From Actinomadura sp. GC306 (lineage in GTDB: Bacteria > Actinomycetota > Actinomycetes > Streptosporangiales > Streptosporangiaceae), in assembly GCF_004348665.1 (NCBI RefSeq), contig NZ_SMKM01000006.1, forward strand, positions 1-64,000: DNA of 64,000 bases, in the 5' to 3' direction. Every line of letters begins with the position of its first letter. Position 1 is the stretch's first letter. Under the pieces are notes generated by a model, which made no database searches, had not been told where the DNA came from, and was given only the letters and a program-made list of their open reading frames with translations. Of this stretch, positions 36,816 through 45,473 are shown piece after piece. Position numbers and translations under genes: made by a program.

Positions 36816-38035
36816 CAGGACATCCGCTGCAGGATCAGTGCCATGCCCTGGCCGCCCGCCGCGCACATGGTGACGGCGCCGAACTCCCCGTCGCGTCGGC
36901 GCAGCCCGTTGACCAGCGTGGTGATCATGCGTGCCCCGGTCATGCCGAACGGATGGCCGAGCGCGATCGCACCGCCGTGCGGGTTGACCGCGTCCAGGTC
37001 CAGGCCGAGGTCGTCGCAGACGGGGAGCACCTGCGCGGCGAACGCCTCGTTGATCTCGACGAGATCGAGGTCGGACGCGTGCAAGGCGGCGTGGCCGAAC
37101 GCCCGGTGCATCGCCTCCACCGGGCCGAGTCCCATGATCTCCGGGGAGAGGGCCGACACGCCCGTGGACACGATCCGGGCGAGCGGTGCCAGGCCGAGGT
37201 CGCGGGCCCGCTCGGCGGACATGATCACGAGCGCGGCGGCACCGTCGTTCAGCGGGCAGCAGTTCGCCGCGGTGACCGTTCCGTCCGGGCGGAACACCGG
37301 GGCGAGCTTCGCCACCGACTCGACGGTGACTCCCGGACGCGGGCAGTCGTCACGGGCGACGACCGTGCCGCCGGGAAGGGTGACGGGCGTGATGTCGGTG
37401 TCGAAGAAACCGTCGGCGATCGCCTTCTCGGCCAGGTTCTGGCTGCGGACGGCGAATTCGTCCTGACGCTCACGGCTCACACCGCGCAGCTCCGCGACGT
37501 TCTCCGCCGTCTGCCCCATGGCGATGTAGGGGTCGGGGAGTTCGCCGCTGCCGCGCGGATCCGTCCACGGCGGTGCGCCGGCCGCGGACCGGGCCTCGGT
37601 CCGGGCCGCCGCGTCGGCGTACCGGGGGTTGCGGGTGCCGTCCATCCCGTCCGCCTTGCCCCGGCCGAACCGGGAGACGCACTCCACGCCGGCGGCCACG
37701 AAGGCGTGCCCCTCGCGCGACCTGATCGCGTGCAGGGCCATCCGCGTCGCCTGCAAGCTCGATGCGCAGTACCGCTGCACGACGGCGCCGGGGACCTCGT
37801 CGAGCCCCGCGCCGACGGCGGCCTGCCGGGCGATGTTGTACCCCTGTTCACCGGCCGGCTGAGCACATCCGACCACCAGGTCGTCGAGGGACGCGGGATC
37901 CAAGGCCGGGATCTGGGCGAGTGCGGCGGCGAGCATCTGGCCAAGAAGATCGTCGGCCCGCATGTCCTTCAGCGAACCCTTGACCGCCCGGCCTATCGGC
38001 GACCGGGCCATGGCGACGATGACGGCGTCGGACAT
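36815..38035 (-). CDS. Acetyl-CoA C-acyltransferase (thiolase)
   Basis: 406 residues: catalytic Cys in VQRYCASSLQATRMAL, NEAFAAQVLPV, HGGAIALGHPFGMTGAR and the second Cys in VTMCAAGGQGMAL. It cleaves a 3-ketoacyl-CoA, probably in side-chain or ring degradation. It is not especially close to FadA5, so the substrate is open. AAGGAGG lies 5 bases before ATG 38035; the ORF extends upstream only as an unrelated frame. The upstream SDR stop is 2 bases away. Confidence 0.9.
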   Translation of the reverse strand: MSDAVIVAMARSPIGRAVKGSLKDMRADDLLGQMLAAALAQIPALDPASLDDLVVGCAQPAGEQGYNIARQAAVGAGLDEVPGAVVQRYCASSLQATRMALHAIRSREGHAFVAAGVECVSRFGRGKADGMDGTRNPRYADAAARTEARSAAGAPPWTDPRGSGELPDPYIAMGQTAENVAELRGVSRERQDEFAVRSQNLAEKAIADGFFDTDITPVTLPGGTVVARDDCPRPGVTVESVAKLAPVFRPDGTVTAANCCPLNDGAAALVIMSAERARDLGLAPLARIVSTGVSALSPEIMGLGPVEAMHRAFGHAALHASDLDLVEINEAFAAQVLPVCDDLGLDLDAVNPHGGAIALGHPFGMTGARMITTLVNGLRRRDGEFGAVTMCAAGGQGMALILQRMS

Positions 38036-38037
38036 GA

Positions 38038-38982
38038 CTACCTCCTTGGAAGAACTTGCGAGGGCCCAACGGGGCTTCCGGCGCCGTAGACGGGCTCCGG
38101 GTCGGGGGAGCGGTCGATGAGGCCGCGCAGCGCGGCCCCGACACCGGCGGCGTCCCACCGGTGGTCGAGTGCGGCGGCCGGACCGTGCCGCCAGCCGTCC
38201 TCCAGGCAGATCCGGCCGCCCTCGACCTCGATCACCCGGCCGGTCACGTCCGCGGACTCCTCCGCCGCGAGCCAGGCCACGACCGGTGAGACGTTCTCGG
38301 GGGCCATGGCATCGAACCCGGTGCCGGACGCGGCCATCTTCTCGGCGAACGCGGTCTCGGTCATCCGGGTGCGCGCCGACGGGGCGAGCGCGTTGGCGGT
38401 GACGCCGTACCGGCCGAGTTCCTCCGCCGCGACCAGGGTGAGCGCGGCGATCCCGGCCTTGGCCGCACTGTAGGCCGCCTGGCCGACACTGCCCTGCAGA
38501 CCCGCGCCGGACGTTGTGGCGATGACGCGCGCGCTGCGGGCCCTCCCGGCCTTGGACTCGGTACGCCAGTACTCGGCCGCGTGCCGCAGGGTGGCGAAGT
38601 GCCCCTTGAGGTGCACGCGGACGACGGCGTCCCACTCCTCCTCGGAGGTGTTGACCAGCATCCGGTCGCGCAGGAAGCCGGCGTTGGCGACGAGAACGTC
38701 CAGCCCGCCGAATGTGTCGATCGCCTGCCGGACGAGCCGGCGGGCGCCGCCGAAGTCGGCGACGTCCTCACCGTTGGCGACCGCCTCCCCGCCCAGTGCC
38801 CGGATCTCCTGAACGACCTCCAGGGCGGGACCCGTCGAGCGCCCGCCGCCGTCGAGCTCGGCCCCCAGGTCGTTGACGACCACCCGGGCGCCCTGCCGGG
38901 CGAGTTCGAGCGCGTGCGCCCGTCCCAGCCCGCGACCGGCGCCCGTGACGACGGCGATCCTGCCGGTGCATATTCCGCTCAC
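38038..38982 (-). CDS. SDR, Rv3548c-like hydroxyacyl-CoA dehydrogenase
   Basis: 314 residues of the MFE-2/17-beta-HSD4-like SDR type: VVTGAGRGLGRAHALELARQ, NDLGAELDGGG, VANAGFLRDRMLVNTSEEEW, VHLKGHFATLRHAA, SSGAGLQGSVGQ-like block (TTSGAGLQGSVGQAAYSAAK) and APSARTRMTET. The layout and motifs match mycobacterial Rv3548c, which lies beside echA20 in the KstR2 region, as here. GTG at 38982 follows AGGAG by 6 bases. It is divergent from echA20 with a KstR2-type operator between them. Confidence 0.85.
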   Translation of the reverse strand: MSGICTGRIAVVTGAGRGLGRAHALELARQGARVVVNDLGAELDGGGRSTGPALEVVQEIRALGGEAVANGEDVADFGGARRLVRQAIDTFGGLDVLVANAGFLRDRMLVNTSEEEWDAVVRVHLKGHFATLRHAAEYWRTESKAGRARSARVIATTSGAGLQGSVGQAAYSAAKAGIAALTLVAAEELGRYGVTANALAPSARTRMTETAFAEKMAASGTGFDAMAPENVSPVVAWLAAEESADVTGRVIEVEGGRICLEDGWRHGPAAALDHRWDAAGVGAALRGLIDRSPDPEPVYGAGSPVGPSQVLPRR

Positions 38983-39060
38983 GATCTCTCCTCATCAGGG
39001 GGCGCGCCGGCGATCGCTCGCGTGCCCGGGTGGTGGGTACACCGCGATGCTAAGTTACCT

Positions 39061-39074
39061 AACAAACATTTGGC
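39061..39074. promoter_or_regulatory. KstR2-type operator, site 1
   Basis: AACAAACATTTGGC, a near-match to AACAAA-N2-TTTGTT with the last two bases changed. It lies 44 bases before the echA20 ATG and about 80 bases before the SDR start on the other strand, so it could control both. Confidence 0.65.
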
Positions 39075-39117
39075 CAACAAGCGTGCCCGCAGGTCGGCGC
39101 ACAGAGAGGGGCGGAAC

Positions 39118-39888
39118 ATGACCATCACGTCGGTCGCGCAGGGCGGCATCCGCGTCATCACGATGGACTTCCCGCCGGTCAACGCACTGCCGGTGGCGGG
39201 CTGGCGCGACCTGGCCGCCGCCGTGGCCGAGGCGGGCCGAGCCGAGGACGCACGGGTCGTCGTGCTCCGGGCCGAGGGGCGCGGATTCAACGCCGGGGTG
39301 GATATCAAGGAACTGCAGCGGACGCCCGGTTTCGAGGCGCTCGTGGGAGTCAACCGGCAGTGCTACGCGGCGTTCAAGGCCATCTACGAGTGCGCGGTCC
39401 CGGTCGTCGCCGCGGTCCACGGCTTCTGCCTCGGCGGCGGCGTCGGCCTGGTCGGCAACGCCGACACCATCGTCGCCTCCGAGGACGCCTACTTCGGGGT
39501 GCCCGAGGTCGACCGCGGAGCGCTGGGCGCCGCCACGCACCTCGCCCGGCTGGTGCCCGTCCACCTGCTGCGCACGCTGTACTACACGAGCCGGACGATC
39601 CCGGCCCGCCAGCTTCTGCAGTACGGGTCGGTCCTGGACGTGGTGCCGCGCGACCGGCTCGACGACACGGCCATCGCGGTGGCCGAGGAGATCGCCGCGA
39701 AGGACACGACCGTCGTCCGGGCGGCGAAAGAGGCGCTGAACGGCATCGACCCCGTGGACGTCAACCGCTCCTACCGGTTCGAGCAGGGCTTCACGTTCGA
39801 GCTCTCCCTCGCCGGTGTGGCCGACCGGCACCGGGACGCCTTCGTCTCCACCGGCGAGCCGCTGAAGGGCGACCAAGCGCACTCCTGA
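39118..39888 (+). CDS. echA20: EchA20-type crotonase of steroid C/D ring opening
   Basis: 256 residues of the crotonase family. VLRAEGRGFNAGVDIKELQ (oxyanion loop), VHGFCLGGGVGLVGNADTIV, FGVPEVDRGALGAATHLARL and RSYRFEQGFTFELSLAGVAD closely follow mycobacterial EchA20, which hydrolyses ring D of the HIP-derived CoA thioester. ATG at 39118 follows AGAGAGGGGCGG. Only part of the longer frame upstream is real. A KstR2-type operator sits just upstream. Confidence 0.85.
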   Translation: MTITSVAQGGIRVITMDFPPVNALPVAGWRDLAAAVAEAGRAEDARVVVLRAEGRGFNAGVDIKELQRTPGFEALVGVNRQCYAAFKAIYECAVPVVAAVHGFCLGGGVGLVGNADTIVASEDAYFGVPEVDRGALGAATHLARLVPVHLLRTLYYTSRTIPARQLLQYGSVLDVVPRDRLDDTAIAVAEEIAAKDTTVVRAAKEALNGIDPVDVNRSYRFEQGFTFELSLAGVADRHRDAFVSTGEPLKGDQAHS

Positions 39889-39972
39889 CGCGGGAGCGGG
39901 CTCCGCTGCGGAGGGCAGGGCCCGGTACTCCCCTTGACGATGTGATCCGGATCATCCTAGCCTGCCAAGGCT

Positions 39973-39986
39973 AACAAATGTTTGTT
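39973..39986. promoter_or_regulatory. KstR2-type operator, site 2
   Basis: AACAAATGTTTGTT, near-perfect palindrome, 29 bases upstream of the truncated SDR start at 40015. Confidence 0.8.
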
Positions 39987-40014
39987 TTAGCGGAGCGGTG
40001 GGAGAGGACGAAAG

Positions 40015-40173
40015 TTGGCGTTGACGATCGATCTCGCAGGCCGCATCGTCCTGGTCACGGGCGGCACGCGCGGAGTGGGGGCGGGAATCGCCCGGACCTT
40101 CATGCAGGCCGGGGCGACCGTGGAGGTCCAGTACGCGCCGGGGGTCGAGATGCTCCGCGGAACGGCGCCCTGA
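40015..40173 (+). pseudogene. N-terminal remnant of a short-chain dehydrogenase
   Basis: A 52-codon ORF starting with TTG at 40015 (GGAGAGG 7 bases upstream). It reads LAGRIVLVTGGTRGVGAGIA then RTFMQAGATVEV, the complete first strand and TGxxxGxG nucleotide loop of an SDR, but then ends (APGVEMLRGTAP, stop) before any NNAG or YxxxK part. Promoter operator, ribosome-binding site and start are intact, so the body was lost by internal deletion. An SDR in this position next to echA20 recalls Rv3549c. TTG at 40021 is another possible start. Confidence 0.7.
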
Positions 40174-40199
40174 GGACCGGCGCGGTCCGGGCGCGGGCC

Positions 40200-41840
40200 T
40201 CAGCCGTCGGCCGGCCGGCCGACGTCCCGGCCCGCGGCGGCCCGCAGTTCCGACTTGAGGATCTTGCCGGCCGCATTGCGCGGCAGGCTCCCGGTGAGGA
40301 CGATCTCGCGGGGCGCCTTGAAGCCGGCGAGCCGGGACCGGCAGTGCGCGATGAGTTCGCCGGGATCGGGCGCCGACCCCGGACGAGCCACGACGTGCGC
40401 GACCGCGACGGACCCCATGCGCGCGTCGGGGCGGCCCACGACGGCGGCCTCCGCGACGTCGGGATGCGCGGCCAGCACGCCCTCCACCTCGGCCGGGTAG
40501 ACGTTGAACCCGCCGACCGTGAACATGTCCTTCAGCCGGTCGGTGATCTTGAGGCAGCCGTGCTCGTCCAGGCGCCCGACGTCGCCGGTGCGCAGCCAGC
40601 CGTCCTCGTCGACCGCGGCGCGGGTGGCCTCCTCGTCCTCGAAGTAGCCGAGCATGGTGTTGCGCCCGCGGACCAGGATCTCGCCGTCCTCCCCGCGCGG
40701 CACCTCGGCGCCGTCACCGCCCACCAGGCGGAGCTCCACCCCCGGGACCGGCGGGCCGGTCGTCTCGGCGACGTGCCGCGGGTCCTCGTTCGGCCGGGAC
40801 TGGGTGACCATCATGCACTCCGTCAGCCCGTAGGCCTGCGCCACCTGGGCGAACCCGAGCTCCTCTCGCATCCGGGTGAAGAGGGTCTCCGGGACGGTGG
40901 CCGCGCCGGCGGTGGCGAAGCGCAGCGAGGAGAGGTCGTGGTCCTTGAGGCGGGGATGCGCCAGCAGGGACAGGAACAGGGTCGGCGTCCCGGGCAGCAC
41001 GGTGATGCGCTCCCGCTCGATCAGTTCCAGCAGGCGGTCGCCGTCGAAGACGGGCACGGGGTGGACGGCCGCGCCGGCGGTGAGGGACGTGATCACCCCG
41101 GCCTTGTACCCGAACCCGTGGAAGAAGGGGTTGACCACCGCGTAGCGGTCGTCGGGGGACAGGCCAGCGCCTGCGGCCCAGATTCGGGCGACGTCGACCG
41201 TCTGGCGGTGGGCGCTCATCACGCCCTTCGGCCGGCCGGTCGTGCCCGAGGTGTACAGGATGTCGCACAGGTCGTCCGGCCCCACCCGGTCGGCGGCCTC
41301 CCGGGCGTCCTCCGCCGGGACCTCGTCCCCGCCGGCAAGGAAGTCCGACCAGGACAGCGCACCGGCGGGCACCTGGCCGGCGGGCACGTCGATGACGGTG
41401 CGCAGGTGCGGCAGACCGGGGACGGCTCCCGCGCCGCGCGGGACGTCGGCTTCGGCGGCCGCCCTCCGCAGCATGCCGATGAGGTCGAGGTCCAGGAAGC
41501 CGTTCGAGACGACCAGTGCGCAGGCGCGGGACCGTGCCAGGATCGCGGTGGCCTCATGGCCTCGGTAGCGTGTGTTCATCGGCACGACGACCGCGCCGAT
41601 GGACTGCGCGCCGAGCATCGCGACGATGAACTCGTACCGGTTCGGCATCCAGACGGCCACGCGGTCGCCCGGCCGTACACCGAGCCGCAGGAAGGCGCGG
41701 GCGGCGCGTTCGGCGAGCCCGGCGAGGTCCTGGTAGCTCAACCGGACGTCTCCGTCCGCGACGGCAAGGCGGGCACCATGGTCGCGCACGGCATCGCGCA
41801 GCATTCCGGGCATGGTCGTCGACGGGGGCAGGGCGTGCAT
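40200..41840 (-). CDS. fadD3: HIP-CoA ligase (FadD3-type acyl-CoA synthetase)
   Basis: 546 residues, ANL superfamily: LYTSGTTGRPKGVMSAHRQT (P-loop), AYGLTECMMVTQSRP, GYFEDEEATRAAVDEDGWLRT-type hinge (DGWLRTGDVG) and the C-terminal Lys in PRNAAGKILKSELR. Position next to kstR2 and the ipd genes marks it as FadD3, which activates HIP, the two-ring propionate left after ring A/B removal, to its CoA ester. The ATG at 41840 has TGGAG about 4 bases upstream. It is divergent from kstR2 with operator site 3 between them. Confidence 0.85.
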   Translation of the reverse strand: MHALPPSTTMPGMLRDAVRDHGARLAVADGDVRLSYQDLAGLAERAARAFLRLGVRPGDRVAVWMPNRYEFIVAMLGAQSIGAVVVPMNTRYRGHEATAILARSRACALVVSNGFLDLDLIGMLRRAAAEADVPRGAGAVPGLPHLRTVIDVPAGQVPAGALSWSDFLAGGDEVPAEDAREAADRVGPDDLCDILYTSGTTGRPKGVMSAHRQTVDVARIWAAGAGLSPDDRYAVVNPFFHGFGYKAGVITSLTAGAAVHPVPVFDGDRLLELIERERITVLPGTPTLFLSLLAHPRLKDHDLSSLRFATAGAATVPETLFTRMREELGFAQVAQAYGLTECMMVTQSRPNEDPRHVAETTGPPVPGVELRLVGGDGAEVPRGEDGEILVRGRNTMLGYFEDEEATRAAVDEDGWLRTGDVGRLDEHGCLKITDRLKDMFTVGGFNVYPAEVEGVLAAHPDVAEAAVVGRPDARMGSVAVAHVVARPGSAPDPGELIAHCRSRLAGFKAPREIVLTGSLPRNAAGKILKSELRAAAGRDVGRPADG

Positions 41841-41908
41841 GTCACTCCAGGGAACGGGGCGGGTTCGGAGTCGGCACGAGCCGTGCGCGACACTGGACGG
41901 GGCAAGCG

Positions 41909-41922
41909 AACAAACAGTTGGT
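41909..41922. promoter_or_regulatory. KstR2-type operator, site 3
   Basis: AACAAACAGTTGGT, a weaker copy of the palindrome, between fadD3 and kstR2. It would give autoregulation plus control of fadD3. Confidence 0.65.
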
Positions 41923-41940
41923 CAAGTTGAGGAGACGGAC

Positions 41941-42567
41941 ATGGCAGTGGCGAGGGCCGGCGGCCGACCACCGAAGAAGGAGGCGGTCCGGGCGGACGGC
42001 GTCGGCAGGCGCGCGCGCCTGCTGGCCGTTGCGGCCGAGCTCTTCGCCACACAGGGGTACGCCGGGACGACGGTCCGCGACATCGCCGACAAGTCCGGGA
42101 TACTGCCCGGGAGCATCTACCACCACTTCAGCTCCAAGGAGGACATGCTCGACGTGATCCTCCGGGACTTCCTCACCCGCCTGTACGAGGGGTTCTCGGA
42201 GATCGAACGGCAGGGCGACGACCCGCGCGAGGCGCTCAGCAAGCTGATCCGCGTGTCCTTCGCCTGGATCGCCGAGGCGCCTCACGCGGTGGCCGTGTAC
42301 CAGAACGAGAGCGACAACCTGATCGGGCAGGAGGGGTTCGAGTACGTCGCCGACTACAGCCTGAAGGTCGAGCAGATCTGGCTGCGGGTGCTCACCGCGG
42401 GCCAGACGTCCGGCGTCTTCCGGCCGGACCTCGACATCAAAGTGTCCTACCTGTTCGTCCGCGACTCCATCTGGTCCGCCGTGCGCTGGTACCGGACCGG
42501 AGGGCAGCTGACGCCCGAGAGCGTCGCCGACGAGTTCCTCGCGCTGGCGTTCCACGGGCTGCTCTAG
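41941..42567 (+). CDS. kstR2: TetR-family repressor KstR2
   Basis: 208 residues. HTH: RLLAVAAELFATQGYAGTTV, RDIADKSGILPGSIYHHFSS, KEDMLDVIL; C-terminal FVRDSIWSAVRWYRTGGQLT, which matches the 'FIRDTTWVSVRWYRPGGPLT' segment of mycobacterial KstR2. KstR2 represses HIP-degradation genes and is released by HIP-CoA. ATG at 41941 has GAGGAG 6 bases upstream. It converges with ipdB (19-base gap). The five AACAAA-N2-TTTGTT sites are the probable targets. Confidence 0.88.
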   Translation: MAVARAGGRPPKKEAVRADGVGRRARLLAVAAELFATQGYAGTTVRDIADKSGILPGSIYHHFSSKEDMLDVILRDFLTRLYEGFSEIERQGDDPREALSKLIRVSFAWIAEAPHAVAVYQNESDNLIGQEGFEYVADYSLKVEQIWLRVLTAGQTSGVFRPDLDIKVSYLFVRDSIWSAVRWYRTGGQLTPESVADEFLALAFHGLL

Positions 42568-42586
42568 GGACGTCCGCCGCCCCCGC

Positions 42587-43342
42587 TCAACCGGCGACTT
42601 CGCGGGTACGCACCGACGAAGGGTCGATCACTTCGCGGATCAGCCGCAGCTCCTCCGGCGTGGGCGAGCGGGTCTCGGCCGCGTCCGTCCCGTCGATGGC
42701 GAAGCCGGTGCTCCGCTGGACCTCTTCGACGGTGACGCCCGGGTGGACCGACCTGATGCGCAGCGTCCCGTCGAGCGCGTAGTCCAGTACGGCGAGGTCG
42801 GTGATGACGACGCCGAGATCGTGGAACCTCAGTGCCGCGCCCCCGGCCTCCCGGGCGCGGTCGTTGCCCACTCCGGACACGATGTCGACGCGCTCGACGA
42901 AGACCTTGGGGGAGTGGCGGGCCACCCAGTAGTTCGTCCGGTGGTTCACGGTGTTGCCGGGCGCCCCGCGCACGCCGATCAGCTGCCGCTTCGGCCGGCG
43001 CCAGTCGCCGATCGCCGAGATGTTCTGGTTGCCGTACCGGTCGAGCTGGCTGGCCCCCATCATGCTCTGGCGGCGGCCCGACTGCAGGACGTCGAAGACA
43101 CCGCGGAACGGCACCCACGCCTCGATGACGCCGCCGGCCGCGGCGGTCCGCCCGAGGGGCGGGGGCTCGGCCATGAAGAACGCCTCCCCGTCGGACAGCA
43201 CCAGGTCCGGGGAGTGGGTCAGCCGGGCGAGGCGGGCGCCGAGGACGGGCACGGTGCCCACCGCATGCGCCAGCACCTCCCCGGCGTCGCGCCAGGAGTC
43301 GGACGCGGCGGCGACGCACACCTCGGCTCGGGTGAACTCCAT
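42587..43342 (-). CDS. ipdB: COCHEA-CoA hydrolase subunit IpdB
   Basis: 251 residues of the CoA-transferase beta type: GARLARLTHSPDLVLSDGEA, MMGASQLDRYGNQNISAIGD, GVRGAPGNTVNHRTNYWV, VERVDIVSGVGND, closing with TPEELRLIREVIDPSSVR. These stretches align closely with mycobacterial IpdB. With IpdA it hydrolyses the last ring of the HIP-derived CoA ester. It starts 2 bases after the ipdA stop and has GAGGAG upstream, so the two are one translation unit. Confidence 0.88.
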   Translation of the reverse strand: MEFTRAEVCVAAASDSWRDAGEVLAHAVGTVPVLGARLARLTHSPDLVLSDGEAFFMAEPPPLGRTAAAGGVIEAWVPFRGVFDVLQSGRRQSMMGASQLDRYGNQNISAIGDWRRPKRQLIGVRGAPGNTVNHRTNYWVARHSPKVFVERVDIVSGVGNDRAREAGGAALRFHDLGVVITDLAVLDYALDGTLRIRSVHPGVTVEEVQRSTGFAIDGTDAAETRSPTPEELRLIREVIDPSSVRTREVAG

Positions 43343-43344
43343 GG

Positions 43345-44238
43345 TCAGGCACTCCTCTCGTCGGCGCCGGCCGTCGCTCGGCCGGCGATCGCGGCGCGGT
43401 AGCCGGCCTCATCGCCGCGCAGGTAGGTCTCCTCGAACCTCCGCCAGGCGTCCGGGTCCTTAGCGGCCGTGGCGTACTCCTTCTGGAACGCCTCGTCGCG
43501 CTCGTAGCCCGGGACGCAGGACGTGAAGTGGGCGCCGCGCGGCGCCTCGATCACGCCCGTGACGTACATGCGGCTGACCAGCAGCGACTGAATCGGAGCG
43601 CTGCGTCCGTCCTCGCCGGGCGCGAGCAGCCGCTCGGTGGGAACGACCTCCTCGCAGCTCAGGAAACAGCGGTCCGCGCCCATGGCGTAGAGGTCGTCGA
43701 AATAGGGGTCTGGGCCGAGATACTGTCCGTTGCCCGCGGCGTCCGCCCGGTTGAGGTGGATCAGCGCGACGTCCGTCCGCAAGGCGGGCATCGCGACGTA
43801 CTCCTCGTCGCTGTACGGAGAGGCGACGGTCCGCAGATCCGGGTTCATGGCGAGGACGTCCGAGGCCAGGCCCGCCCGGGTCGGCAGGAAGTCCAGCCGC
43901 TGCGCCGCGGCCCGCAGCCCGGCCACGTACATGCCCTCGTCGTACTCGGCGATCTCCACCGCGCCGCTCTCGCGGGCCGCGCGGAAGTGCGGGTCGAGGG
44001 GGATGCTGTCCAGCGATACGAAGCCGTAGACCAGTTTGCGCACCTTCCCCGCCGCACAGAGCAGCCCGACGTCCGGACCGCCGAGGCTCACGACCGTGAG
44101 GTCGCGCACATCCGTCCGCAGCAGCGCGCGGACGAGCGCCATGGGCTTGCGGCGGGAGCCCCAGCCGCCGATGCCGATGGTCATCCCCGACTCGATCGTC
44201 CCGGCGAAGTCCTCCAGGGACATCGTCTTGTCCTTCAA
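43345..44238 (-). CDS. ipdA: COCHEA-CoA hydrolase subunit IpdA
   Basis: 297 residues of the CoA-transferase alpha type: SGMTIGIGGWGSRRKPMALV, VVSLGGPDVGLLCAAGKVRK, YGFVSLDSIPLDP, YFDDLYAMGADRCFLS, IEAPRGAHFTSCVPGY. Matches mycobacterial IpdA throughout. TTG at 44238 is chosen: AGGAGG lies upstream and the resulting N-terminus lines up with IpdA; ATG at 44223 is five codons later. Forms a complex with IpdB. It is divergent from ipdC with a perfect operator between. Confidence 0.87.
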   Translation of the reverse strand: MKDKTMSLEDFAGTIESGMTIGIGGWGSRRKPMALVRALLRTDVRDLTVVSLGGPDVGLLCAAGKVRKLVYGFVSLDSIPLDPHFRAARESGAVEIAEYDEGMYVAGLRAAAQRLDFLPTRAGLASDVLAMNPDLRTVASPYSDEEYVAMPALRTDVALIHLNRADAAGNGQYLGPDPYFDDLYAMGADRCFLSCEEVVPTERLLAPGEDGRSAPIQSLLVSRMYVTGVIEAPRGAHFTSCVPGYERDEAFQKEYATAAKDPDAWRRFEETYLRGDEAGYRAAIAGRATAGADERSA

Positions 44239-44318
44239 CGCGGTCGTTCCTCCTCGTGTCCGCGGCGCCGCGCCCTTGCCGGTGGGCGCCGTCTCACGCA
44301 TACTCGTCGAGCCAGTAA

Positions 44319-44332
44319 AACAAACATTTGTT
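44319..44332. promoter_or_regulatory. KstR2-type operator, site 4
   Basis: AACAAACATTTGTT, full palindrome, between divergent ipdA and ipdC, 17 bases before the ipdC ATG. Confidence 0.8.
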
Positions 44333-44348
44333 AGAGAAGGAAGTCCGC

Positions 44349-45473
44349 ATGGCACAGCAGCCCGACCCGACCGCCCCGGCGTCCGGTGCGGACGCCGCGG
44401 AGAAGCGGCGCCACCCCGCACTGAGGACCCGGGCGACCGAGCTGTTCGGCGTCGAGTACCCGATCGTCCAGACCGGGATGGGATACGTCTCGGACGCCCG
44501 CCTCACCGCGGCGACCGCCGAGGCCGGAGGGCTCGGGATCCTCAGCGCCGGGCTGCTGTCCTACGAGGAGCTCTCCCAGGCCGTCGACACCGTGCGGTCG
44601 CTCACCGACCGGCCGTTCGGGGTCAACGTCCGCGCGGACCAGCCGGACGTGGTGAAGCGCGTCGACCTGCTGATCCGCAAGAAGGTGAAGGTCGCCTCCT
44701 TCGCGCTGGCCCCCCGCGAGGACCTGATCAAACGGTGCAAGGACGGCGGGCTGGTGGTGATGCCGTCCACCGGCGCGCGCCGGCACGTGGAGAAGGTGGC
44801 CGCCTGGGGCGCCGACGCCGTCATCGTGCAGGGCGGCGAGGGCGGCGGGCACACCGGCCAGGTTCCGACCAGCCTGCTGCTGCCCCAGGCCCGCGACGCC
44901 GCCGACATCGTCGTCCTCGGTGCGGGCGGCTACTTCGACGGCCGCGGGCTGGTGTCGGCGCTCGCCTACGGAGCCGACGGCATCGCGATGGGCACCCGCT
45001 TCCTGCTCACGACCGACTCCCCGGTGGCGCAGGAGGTCAAGGAGGAGTATCTCCGCCGCGGCGTCGACGACACGGTGCTCACCCTGCAGATCGACGGAGT
45101 GCCGCAGCGGGTCGTCCGCGGGCGCACCATCGACCGGCTGGAGCGCGGCACCGCCCCCGGCCGCCTGCTGCGGGCGGCCGGGAACGCCGTCGCCTTCCAG
45201 CGCATGTCCAGGACCTCCTGGAAGGACATCGTGCGCGAGGGGCTCGCCATGAAGCGCCATCACGGCCTGACCTGGAGCCAGGTCGTGATGGCGGCGAACG
45301 CGCCCATGCTCTACCGGACGGCGTTGCTGGACGGTCGTCCCGACATCGGTGTCATGGCCACGGGGCAGGTCGTCGGGCTCATCGACGACCTGCCGAGTTG
45401 CCGCGAGCTGATCACGCGCATCGTCGACGAGGCCGTCGACGTCCTGGAGCGGCTGGAGGGCGGCGGACGCTAG
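44349..45473 (+). CDS. ipdC: IpdC-type carboxyacyl-CoA reductase (NMO family)
   Basis: 374 residues of the nitronate-monooxygenase/enoyl reductase FMN barrel: YPIVQTGMGYVSDARLTAAT, PFGVNVRAD, VVMPSTGARRHVEKVAAWGA, GGEGGGHTGQVPTSLLLPQ, GAGGYFDGRGLVSALAYGAD. Position beside ipdA/ipdB and under a KstR2-type operator supports IpdC, the flavin reductase that acts after ring D opening. ATG at 44349 follows AGAAGGAAG. Its end overlaps that of fadE33 on the other strand by 4 bases. Confidence 0.85.
   Translation: MAQQPDPTAPASGADAAEKRRHPALRTRATELFGVEYPIVQTGMGYVSDARLTAATAEAGGLGILSAGLLSYEELSQAVDTVRSLTDRPFGVNVRADQPDVVKRVDLLIRKKVKVASFALAPREDLIKRCKDGGLVVMPSTGARRHVEKVAAWGADAVIVQGGEGGGHTGQVPTSLLLPQARDAADIVVLGAGGYFDGRGLVSALAYGADGIAMGTRFLLTTDSPVAQEVKEEYLRRGVDDTVLTLQIDGVPQRVVRGRTIDRLERGTAPGRLLRAAGNAVAFQRMSRTSWKDIVREGLAMKRHHGLTWSQVVMAANAPMLYRTALLDGRPDIGVMATGQVVGLIDDLPSCRELITRIVDEAVDVLERLEGGGR

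Noticed and set aside
36815-38635. 606-codon thiolase with a long N-terminal extension
   Set aside because: The extension is out-of-frame SDR sequence; AAGGAGG and a family-typical N-terminus mark ATG 38035.
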